Assembly (NCBI GenBank): GCA_000226015.1
Contig: JH153133.1
Span: 142,619-180,074, forward strand
Direction: 5' to 3'
DNA from: Mnemiopsis leidyi
Lineage: Eukaryota; Ctenophora; Tentaculata; Lobata; Bolinopsidae
DNA length: 37,456 nucleotides
Positions 1-11,000 of this stretch are shown piece by piece. The notes below the pieces were generated by a model. It saw only the letters and a program-made list of their open reading frames with translations. It made no database searches and was not told the DNA's origin. A program made the translations under genes and the position numbers. How positions within the stretch are numbered: position 1 is the first letter of the stretch; every line of letters starts with the position of its first letter.

Positions 1-298
1 TGGGGCCCAAGGTTGTGGGGCAAGATGTTGTGGGGCACGACGTCACTGGGGCATAATCCCTTGGGCATAGTGTACACTGTACAGGGGCAGAATGCTAGTG
101 GGGCACAAGGTTTTGGGGCAGGACGTCGTGGGGCATGAAGAAACTGGGGCATTATCCCTGGGGCACAGTGTACTGGGACAGGGGTCAGTGGGGCCCAAGG
201 TTGTGGGACACGACGTTGTGGGGCACGACGTCACCGGGGCATTATCCCTGGGGCACAACGTTCTGGAGCATGATGTTCTGGGGCAGGACGACGGGAAT
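1..298. repeat. 15-bp G-rich minisatellite
   Basis: Tandem array of a degenerate 15-bp unit of the form TGGGGCACGACGTTG, with higher-order blocks of about 90 bp marked by a recurring ATTATCCCTGGGGCA segment. It continues off the left edge. Because 15 is a multiple of three, several frames are open and encode pentapeptide repeats on both strands, which is a by-product of the array and not evidence of a gene. GGGG runs recur about every 15 nt on the plus strand. Confidence 0.9.
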
Positions 299-1064
299 TA
301 ACTGCAGTAAGTGCTCTCCAGTCTCCTTGTGCTGTCTGTTCTTGGTATAGCGGTAGCCGTCGACGACTTGGTTGAGAGCTCTTTTCTTTTCACTGACAAA
401 TGTGATTGTTCTTGGTTGGAGTAGTAGTTGAATCCAATATTGAGAATGAAGACGATAGTTTAAGATATTACGGGATTGTTATTCCCTTACATATGTTTCG
501 CATCTTCAGAGTTAGAGTTAAGGCATTGTGATTAGGCTGTAGGACTTTTTAGCTAAAAGGCTGAATCAGGCTTAACTCGATATGTGAATAGAATAAGAGG
601 CCCCAGATCACATGTCTCCATAATCCATATGTATCTTGACGCTTATTCAGTAGAGTGGAGCTGAGATCAGATTTAGCTAAATAGTCGGTGAATCGGACTT
701 AATAGTTAAATGACCATTTAGCTAAATTTAGCTGAAAAGTCTGTTAGCTATATACAGCTATATATAGTCCTTTAGCTATATAGTCCTCCTACCACTGGAC
801 AATCACATATGGAAATTCCATATTGTGGGAATGTTTTAGATTAAATAGCCTTTGTATATGTCTTGTGATTAAACTGATTTCCGTTTGGTAGTCGTTTCTG
901 TAGTTGACAAGTGGTGTTTTACGATATTTCGGTGGTTGCTTCATTGTTTATTTTTTGTCACGTTTAATATAAAATATGTATTGTGATAATTCTGCATGGC
1001 TTACTGCTACCTCCTTTTCCGTTTAGGTCATGAAAATGGGTTTTTTGAATTGGACTCCTTCTAG
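299..1064 (+). promoter_or_regulatory. Upstream region of the LRR-thrombospondin gene
   Basis: No coding exon is visible. Between about 548 and 790 the motif TTAGCTAA/TAGCTATA recurs at least six times, twice within two partly similar segments (near 548-575 and 676-703). An AT-rich TATA-like stretch (TTTAATATAAAATATG) lies near 964-979. A pyrimidine-rich CTCCTTCTAG ends directly at the ATG at 1065, so a 3' splice site abuts the start codon. The transcript 5' end is therefore either a leader exon further upstream or a trans-spliced leader. Promoter assignment is inference. Confidence 0.35.
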
Positions 1065-4000
1065 ATGACACCCAACTTACATCTGTCGATTCTTTTAGTT
1101 CAGACTGTGTTTTGTCACTTGGTCTCTTCCATCAGCCCGTTAATTGACTCTTCATACGACCTTTTCAAATATCTTAAGTATGAAAATATAGATTATCTGC
1201 AAGAAACAGAGTGGCATGGATTTTGGAACAAAAGATGGGATGGGTACCAATTTAACAACAACAATTTCAACTCCAAAAGGGTCACCCCTAGCAAGTGTGA
1301 TGCTTCTAAAGATCTACTGGACTGTTCTAAAATATCACCCTCTGAAACACTTGTGGAAATCAACCAAATGCCGGTCGTTAACATAACATCTTATTCCTTT
1401 CCTGCATCAAACTCAATCACTGTTTTAAGACTTATTTCCTTGCCCAAACTGGTAAACATTGACGATGAAGTTTTTGACAAATTGCTCAAGCTACAAAAAA
1501 TTATTATAGTTGGTACGTCAATTAGAAAAGTGCCTCAATTCAATAAAAAGATGGTTACTCTTGAGCTTGTTGATTTGTTCAATAATGAGGTAAAATCCGT
1601 TCCTGATGAAGCCTTTGTCAACTGTCCTAATTTAAAACAGATCAATCTTGGACAGAATGCTATAACTTTTGTATCAAATTCAGCCTTTGCTGGTACAAAA
1701 CTTGAGCTCTTAACATTTCACCACAATAAACTGGAACAGGTCCCTGCAATAAATGGTGTAAAAGACACGATTAAATATCTTGGGCTTGAACATAATAAAA
1801 TTTCATCAGTAGGCAATTACAGTCTCCAGTCTGTTTCTTCGTTACAACATATCAATATCAGTTACAATCCTATTAGTCATTTTGAACACGACTGTATATC
1901 TTCCCTGCCAAACCTCAGGTTCTTGGAACTCCTGTCAATGACAGAGGAAATTGAAATCCCATTTCATTTTTTAAGCAAAGCTCAAAAGATTGAACATGTC
2001 ACTTTAGACTACTCCAAGAAGGTAACTTTTTCGGGAAGAGCAGTTGAGATTACGCCATCATTGCTCGGTTTTTCAGCTCGTGGTTGTGGAATTACTGGTT
2101 TGGACTTTAGGTCTATTCAGGGAACAAGCAACCTGGAAAGACTGTGGCTTGATTTCAATAAGCTTTCTACCGTCCAGCATTCAATGTTCATACATGGCAG
2201 TTTTCCCAATCTAAAAAGACTTTACCTTAACAATAATGAAATCAGAGATATCGAATGGTTTGGCAATGAAGAATTTATCGATCGGACACTGATTGTCAAA
2301 AAATCTCTGAAGTTTTTTAATACTACCAGCTTTGACGGGATGTCTAATTTGGAAATCTTATGTCTGAAGAATAACAAAATAAGCCAAATAAGGAATAATA
2401 CCTTTCTTGGCCTCAGAAATTTACAGGAACTCTATCTCAGTGACAATATACTTGACGATGACTCAATTGAGGATGATGCTTTCAAAGGTCTGTCAGGGGT
2501 TCAAATTTTAACGCTGGATGACAACCTTCTAAGAGCAGTGCCAAATGCAGTCTATTCTTTAGAAAGTTTATCAAAACTAAGCATGAGGAAAAATAAGTTG
2601 ACCTTTATATCAGCTGGGGATTTTGGAACACTCGAAAACTTAACATTTCTTGACTTAGATAATAACCGAATACTTCTTATAGAAAACAAAGCTTTTTCTT
2701 CTACACTTCTTGATCTGCGTCTGTCACACAATGAATTTGACTTTATCGATGTGGAGGTTTTTCATGAACTGACAAACCTTCAGACTCTGATGCTGTCGTC
2801 TAACAGAATCTCATTCTTGCCAAAAGATGTATTTACAAAGAACACGGAATTAGAGAGCATTTATCTCGATAACAACTTTCTGAAGTTTATAAATTCCTCT
2901 CATTTTTCTAATAACAAGTTATCTGAAGATTTGGTGCTAAACGGAAACCAAATAGCTTATATAGGAGAGGGAAGTTTCTCCTCAGTCAAGACGGCAGCAA
3001 ACATACTTCTTCACGATAACGAACTGTATGATCTTCCAAGCGATGGTATGTTCCACAATTTGGTGGTTCGGTGGCAAATACGCTTGGACAATAACAGGCT
3101 TACCCGCATTAAAGCGAACACTTTCAGCAACATAACTTGTAGTTATTTAAAAATAAACAATAACGAAATTACAGAGATTGAAAGCAATGCATTTAACAAA
3201 ATCACAGTTTTGGAAACGTTTGATATTAGTAACAACCCAATCAGAAAACTCAATTCACTGGCATTCAATGACATAGTGGTCAAAAACAGGGCGATTTTTA
3301 CAAATCTTAAACCTTTAAGAGCCATCCCCTCGTTTGCTTTTAACAAATTTACTGCCAGGAGTACTATTTTCTCTAACAACAGCTTGGAAATAATCGAAAC
3401 GAAAGGATTCAATGAAGTTGAAATCGCAGAAAGACTTGTTCTTCAAGAAGTGGGTTTACGGTGGATTGATAGATTAGCTATAGTTGGTTCGGTTGACGAG
3501 CTCTATTTCCAAGGCAACCAAATAGAGAAAATTCCTGAACGGGCACTTTACCACGTGGCAGGGAATTCCAAGTTGTATCTCCAAAATAATATCATCCAAG
3601 TTATCGAGTCAAACTCTCTGCCAAACAGTGAAGAAGCGATTCTTTTACAGAACAATAGCATTTCCCTTCTTACTCAGAGCATGTTTGGAAATAATGACAA
3701 AACGAAATTTTTGTCTTTGAAATCAAACAAGATTAGCCGCTTGGAGACAAACATTTTTACCGGGATGCTAAATTTAGATAGTTTAGATCTAGGAGAGAAC
3801 AAGATCGATGAGATACCAGATAACATGTTCAGTGGTCTGGAAGCCCTGCAAACGTTAAATCTCAACGACAATCTGATCCGATACTTGGGGAATCAAGTCG
3901 ATTTAGCAAGTCTTCAGCAAATCATCTTGGACGACAATCAGCTCTCTGGGATGTCATCAAATATAGTTGAGCCTGGGACAGTGATGAAGATTTTCAAATT

Positions 4001-5090
4001 GAATAATAACAAATTATCCTGTGGGTGTGGCTTGTTCACGGCCGCTACTCCAATAAAGACGGCTATCCAAAATGCGAGTTGCGAAACACCCTCTCACTTG
4101 ACAGACGTGAAACTTAATTGGGAGGATAAAGAAAACGGGCGCTATTTCACCAAGATTCCGACCGAAACTTTTGTTTGTGAGCCTATTGATGTCACTACTG
4201 AGAAAGTTGACGAGACCTCCTTTACGTTGTCATGGGATCCTCCAGTTAACATACAATACGGTGGTACCACAAGAACTAATTACTGTTTTCACGACGGCTG
4301 TGTGGGAACCCAAATAAGCTACTCTGCTTACTGCGAGAACATGGACGGTGATGGTGCTCTTGATGAAACTGGACTAACTTCAAACAGACTAACAATAAGT
4401 CATGACACGAAATTACCGTACTACTGCAGAGTTACTCTACATCACCACACAACTACTGGAGTCATGCCAAGTAGTTGGAGTCAGGTCGTCAGCTACAAAA
4501 GAGAGGTGCCCAAACCTGACGAGCTTGTATGTCTAGATGGTGACAGATGTTATCGGCTCTCTGCTGAGTACTACAAGATTAGCCGAGATTTTGGGCTGTT
4601 CAACAACTACGGGCCTAGTAAGATGGTCAACTCACCAAACTACAGACGTACTCTGATGCTCAATTATCTGTATAAAAAGGATCCACAAGATTCAGATGAC
4701 AACTTTGTGCCTTGGTTTGGTCCGAGTGAATCCCAGAACGTCTACACCAAGTCAGAACTAGTTTTACCGACTGCGGTCCCTGGTGGGTACAAGGCATCAG
4801 CAGAGCGCTTCTACCCTGTACCAGACACCTTCAACCAGAATCCCCGTGATTGTGACTTTAACGTCAGACCTCTCGGTTTCACCGCCAAGTTATTCTCCTC
4901 CTTGGTCAGGACCAACTCTGAAGTTCTAAAGTTGGGTTCTGTTGATGAAGGTTGGGTCTATTTCGGAGGTGTACTGTTAGTAGAGTTGATAGCACCAGAG
5001 GGGAACACCGAGGAAGTTTGTACTGAGATTTTACTGCTGGAGGAGGAAGCTAGAGTCTGGATTGGAGTCATGGTAGCTGGTGACTGTCAG
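1065..5090 (+). CDS. Exon 1 of the LRR-thrombospondin gene: signal peptide, LRR array, FN3, start of fibro-slime
   Basis: One uninterrupted exon of 4,026 nt (1,342 codons, ends in phase 0 at CAG|GTAGGC). Residues 1 to about 22 form a hydrophobic signal peptide. A Cys-containing N-terminal cap (around residues 85-95) precedes roughly 30 LRRs of the LxxLxLxxNxI type. They end in a C-terminal cap with the CGCG motif near residue 986 and a later Cys. An FN3-like domain (about 1039-1145, with a SFTLSWDPP motif) follows. Residues from about 1170 have the layout of a fibro-slime/PA14-like domain, including [13 protein letters not shown] in place of the usual DDDVWVFINGxLVxDL. The reading frame runs on to a TGA at 5127-5129, but this is intron read-through: exon 2 completes the domain. 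Confidence 0.9.
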
Positions 5091-8000
5091 GTAGGCGTAT
5101 TTCCTCCAGATTTCTCGTTTAACTGCTGATGAAATATCTAAACTTTATTCTCTACGGGACATAACATTATTATGTTTTAGCTTCGCCACAATTGGTTATT
5201 GATTTGAAAATCATTCCTGATTCCAGAGACCCACCGAGACCGAATAAGATGACGATTTAACCGCTCTGAAAAATGCAATAGATGCATGTTTGATTCATTG
5301 TAAATTCATTCAGGTAACGTTTAAACATATCACTAATCGAGACTTTTTTCGGTGTCATTCCAGTTGCTATCATCACAATATTTTTTGCTTCCAATTGATT
5401 TAAGCCCGATGACTTAGCTAATTATATCTTTTCAGGTCGACAAAGTTTCCAATGAGGGAAAACTAATAAAAGTTGGACAAGCAACCAAGTTGGAAATTTT
5501 CATAAGCCAGCGACGTAACTGTGAATCAAAGCTATATCTAGAGATGCAAAACTTTAATCTGGTACCTGAAACTGATAACTTGAACCAAGAACCTACATTT
5601 ATCTTTGAAACCACAGAGGAGAAACCAATCAAAGGTTTTATCGCAACCATGGAACTGCAAAATCCATTCACCTCAGACGAATACACCATTGAGATCCTAA
5701 ACGATAACCGGTTTTTCTATTTCGTGGACAACACATTCGACTTTGCTCCTGACCTTGCAAGAAAAGTAGAAGTAGATCCGGGGTATGGTGTACCACCCTA
5801 CGTTCCTTTCAAGTCTGAACCACCTCTTGTACCTCTGCCTGAAAAGTCCCGCTTCACAGTAAGAAATCATAATGCTTCCCTCGCTCTGGCTAAAGAACTG
5901 GATTACAGATATTCGCAGGAACTTTCCGTAACATATCGAATCACAGGATCCTTACCCAACGGATCAACGATAACCGCCACTGGTCTGATTCTCATTAAGA
6001 TTACTGACTACAACGATAACTGGCCTGTTGCCGGTCAAACTGTTTACACCTGGGATGGGTTGAAGGATGCTCTTTCTGTTCAACCACTAGAAATAACCGC
6101 AACAGATGAAGACACAGAGTTAAACTCAGAACTGGAATACTACATTGGTAAAGTTGACCGACCTGCTGACGAAGAGGACTACAAGAAGAAGAAGGACCTG
6201 TATTTGTATGAGAAAACTATGTTGAACTACCAGATAGCAGTCCATGTGTTGGACAAAGGGACTCCACGTCTAGGTCAGACCACTCTGGTAAACGCAGCTA
6301 TAAGCGCCTCTTGCGTGATGACTCTTGATTTCGAGATAAACAGTACAGCCGGGGAGTTCTATGTTAAGGCTCCAGGATACTACCTGTCCGCTAACCACAG
6401 GTTCTGCGATCCTTGTGAGGCTGGGTACTATTGTTATGGTTATGGTACGCGCGCAAAGTGTACTACCTGCACTCAAGAGATAATGCAGCCTGATGGGAGT
6501 ACCACAGTCTTTGCTGAGGATCCTGACTGTGACAGAAACAAAACAGAGTTTTCGTTTGGTGGCGCAAGTGACTGTAGCGCATGTAAGAAGGGCTGGACGT
6601 GTGTGGACGGAACAACTAGTCCCATTCTCGACGAAACGAAGTATATCGAGGACTGTACGGAGGAGAAGTGTCCAGAACCCATGGAGTGTCCCAACGGAGC
6701 AGCTTGTCGGAACGGTATCAAGATAGACTGTGATCCCGGAACAGCTGGAAATGGTAGAGTCTGTACATTCTGTCCCCCTGGCAGATTCTCAAACCAAACA
6801 AACTCTCGGGTGTGTCAGTGTTGCCCGGCAGGCTATGAGTCCTCCCACAAGAAGAGTAGATGTGAACCGTGCGCGTTTAACGAACGTTCGGAAGATTGCG
6901 AGCAATGTTCGCCGTGCAGAAACAGAGCCGAGTGTCCCTGCTTGGAGGAGAACCCCTGCTACCCTGGGGTACAGTGTGTCAATGTGGCTAGTGGGGATGA
7001 CAACTTCACTTGTTTGGAATGTCCTTATGGCACGGAGGGGGATGGCAAGGCATGTATATTTCTGTTATCCTCTTGTTATATCATGTTTAACTTAGTTAAT
7101 GGGCATGTTCCACAGCATACCATTATCGAATGTCATGATAAAATTTGATAACAATTCTTCCTTTTGATAATAAATTAAGAGATTTTCAAAATATTCTATG
7201 TCAAGAATTTCTCATCCCCCTGGCAGGTTTGTAGAGATATTAACGAGTGTGATGTAGAAGGAGCTTGTTTTAGGGGCTGTGTCAACAAAGAGGACGGTTA
7301 CGAGTGTGAACCATGCCCGGATGGTTACTCCGGCAGCACTCCTTCAGGTAAAGTTACAAGCTTTGATATTTCTAGAAAAATGTTGTTTTTTCTGATGTTG
7401 TTATTTGGTATTTCTAGAAGAATGTTGTTTCTTTCTGATGTTGTTATTTGATATTTCTAGACGAATGTTGTTTCTTTCTGATGTTGTTAATTGTTATGCC
7501 GATTTAACATTATAACCCCGCAGGAATAGGAAAGGAGTACGCAGAGAATAATAAACAAAATTGCACCGATATAAACGAGTGTTTGACTGATAATGGGAAA
7601 TGTGGGGATCACGTTATTTGTCACAACAGAATCGGTAATTTGTCAAAAGTTGTTAACATTTCCGGTCTTGATAAAGATTTCATTATTCTAAGAAAGTCAA
7701 GTCAGTTTCAAAATTTTCTAAAATCACTTCTCAATCAAGAAAATTTACCAGACTTCTCCCCACTATTAGGAGAGCCGCCCGAATGTGGGGACTGTGAGGA
7801 GGGGTATGCTTTAGCGGGTACAAGTTCCGGAGTAAAGATCTGTGAACGTTCTAATCAGTGTGAGGAGGGTGAGTCAGGAGATTTGGAGAACCTGCTGGTT
7901 GGGGTCTGTCGATAGTTTCTTAAATCGCTTTTTAAAAGTTTTAATCATACTTTGTAACTTCACGAACAATCCACCCAGAGGACGCTTGTGCGGGAAATGC

Positions 8001-11000
8001 GACGTGCATTTACATCCGACCTCTCAGCTATGCGTGTTTCTGTGACACAGGGTTTGCAGGTATCTATATCAGCCAGAATCAGTAATGCAGTAAGAAAATG
8101 ATTTATGCTCGTTTAACTTGAAGTGTCCTTAATCACATCATCGTATAGATGACTCCGTGGACGTATTTATAAGGACGTGTAGACTAATCTAACAGTTCTT
8201 GTGAACCTCTATCCAGACCCAGTTGAATAACTATGCTTGATCCAGTACAGAATTTGGAGATTTGTGAACGACCGGGGCAAGATTTGGCAACGGTCCATGC
8301 GAGAAGTAGGCACGGTTAGAATTGTGACCATGACCTAGGATCTCACATTTACCAGGCGATGGGAGGAAAGGAGGGGAGTGTGGAGTAGATAGCGATGCTG
8401 ATGGTTTCCCGGATTATGCTCTGAACTGTGCAGGACCACGCTGTAAAAAGGACAACTGTCCTGACATTCCAAACATTTCTCAAGTAGGTTTTTTGTTTTT
8501 ATTTCTAAACATTTTTAGACGTTGTATTCTCATTCAGTATGAATTGGGTATTGGTAAGTGAAGTGAATCAAAAAAAATTGTCATTCATCTATGATAAAAC
8601 TTCCAATCCGACTTTATAATTCTTTATTATTTTTTTAATAATTTTATGATATTTATGACTATAGTTAGTTATAGTTAGTTATATTTGTATAGTTAATGTG
8701 AGATTTTACCGCTAGTTTTAGTCCCAATATGACCAGAGCCCAGAGGAGGCTATTTAAATAAAAACCTAAATGCAGCTGACGGTCCCTCCCCCACAATAAA
8801 GAGAATTCTAGTCCGGTGACAATTCCCCCAGACTGGTCCGGCTTGTTACAGCTTGTCCTTCTGCTCCCTAAATCTTACGTACGTCACGATACCAAACAGG
8901 AGGGAAAATCCCTCAGTTACCAAACCCTCGCACCAATATCTGTGGTGTTAAATGTGGGCTGTAACACTGAATAGTCGGGCCCAAGGGCACATCTAGGTAG
9001 CGTCTCCCTGCTTTTGGTAAATTTTCTGAAATTTAGTGCACATCTTTGTAAATAGGACAGGAGAATAGTAACCATGGCATTAGGTCGCACAAAGTGGACA
9101 GTAAATGTTGAAATCTCCCCCGAAATATGTGTAGAAACATCGATTGGACAATTGACATTTTCGAACGACGACATGAGGTACATCAAACATGAGATGCTTC
9201 TGATTTCGAGTTTTTCTTGAAAGCGGAACATTCGTTCAACTGTGGTGATCTACGGAAGCTTAAAGAGATCAGATTAATAGCGACACAGCAATTCTTACAG
9301 TTGGAGTAACTCGATAACTCTCATCTCATGTGATGTGTCACGTGGCTTTCCCGTTTGAGTCATAAAAAGTCTCCAACTCGATTACTGAAAATGAGTTTTT
9401 TCAACCGTAAAGGATTGAACTGATCTATGATGTCCTTATTTTGTAATTGTTAATAACTGATCAGCTGCAGCATAACATTCAATTAAAGTTAACCAAAATC
9501 ACCTCACCGTTGGTAGTGAAAATCAAAATGTTAAGTATTGACCCAAATAGTGAATAGTGAACGATAACTCTTGTTTTGGTTGGAGATACAAATAAAACAG
9601 CTTTAAGTTGGTTCTTGAACTCTTCAAATTTTTCTTCTTAAGTTTTCTTTTATAATTGTAGTGTTTTTTATAGATGTAGGGTAAATAAGATAGTAAAAGC
9701 AAGTGTGAGTCCTAAGCTATGCGTGACCTGAACTAAGAAGGATAAAATCTGATCAAAAAACTTCTGATTTTAATTACAACACGACGATCTTATGGTTTCC
9801 TTACAAATCTGCGTTTTAAGAAGAGCAGATATAGAATGAAACAAATTTGTTGAAAATTGCAACTATTCCCCAACTGATAAAACTAACTTTTAGAGAGATG
9901 AAGATAACGACTTTATTGGTGACGCTTGTGACCCTGACATAGACGAAGACGGGCTTCCTAACGATCTAGACTTGTGTCCGTATAGCAATGTAACTACTGA
10001 CGAGGATAAGGATGGAGATGGGGTAGGGGATATCTGCGACAACTGCCCTGAACAGTTAGTTACTTAGCTTACTTATTCATTCAGTGAGGAGTTGGGTTTC
10101 TGGTGAAACGTTAATACCATTTGATTATGATGAAGAATGATATTTGAAGTATGCCTTGTAAAATTACAAATAAAAAAGCTACTATTCAATTCCTTATATA
10201 GGCCACCCTGCTAGCTACAACCCCATGTCTCCTAACACAGACTACCCTGCTAGCTACAACCCCCTGTCTCCTAACACAGACTACCCTGCTAGCTACAACC
10301 CCCTGTCTCCTAACACAGACTACCCTGCTAGCTACAACTCCCTGTCTCCTAACACAGACTACCCTGCTAGCTACAACCCACTGTCTCCTAACACAGACTA
10401 CCCTGCTAGCTACAACCCCGGACAGCTAAACGCAGACAGAGACGAGTGGGGAGACGCGTGTGATGATGACAAGGATAATGACGGGTACAAAGACGACCAG
10501 GATAACTGTGACTACATCGCTAACGATCCGGTATGTTTTAGTGATGTGTTGTGGAGCACAGTTTCGCTCCCCACGTGACCATATATCATACAAGCATGTC
10601 CGCCGAAATTACATCCCTTAACTGTGGTTCTTTGGGCTGCATGGCAAGCTCCCCCAGACACAACTATCATAGACAAAATGTTGTGATATAATATAAATTA
10701 CATTATTACAACACTCCCACAGAAAGATACAGATCGGGACGGAGTTGGTGACAAATGTGACAACTGCTGGGACAGAAGACAAGAAAACCCGGGACAGGAA
10801 GACGACGATTGGAACGGGGTCGGGGATATTTGTGACGACGGGCTGGACTTTGACGGGGACGGCATTATCGACTCTGTGGACAATTGTCCTATGTTCAGTG
10901 ATGCCACTCAAAATAGTGAGCTATTATCTAAGTTTGTAATAATCCCCATGATGGATAGATATGTTCAAACCACTTAGGTATTGCCTCGATTATTATTTTA

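Noticed and set aside
5091..5129. C-terminal 12 codons of the 1,354-codon frame starting at 1065
   Set aside because: Read-through of intron 1: CAG|GTAGGC at 5090/5091 joins in phase to exon 2, which completes the fibro-slime-like domain.
7050..7148. Continuation of the exon 2 frame to a stop at 7146-7148
   Set aside because: Turns hydrophobic and non-EGF right after GDGK; exon 3 supplies the missing Cys and DINEC motif.
8917..9231. 104-codon minus frame in intron 7 of the giant gene
   Set aside because: No recognised domain or splice structure; may be part of an unidentified repeat, not a supported gene.
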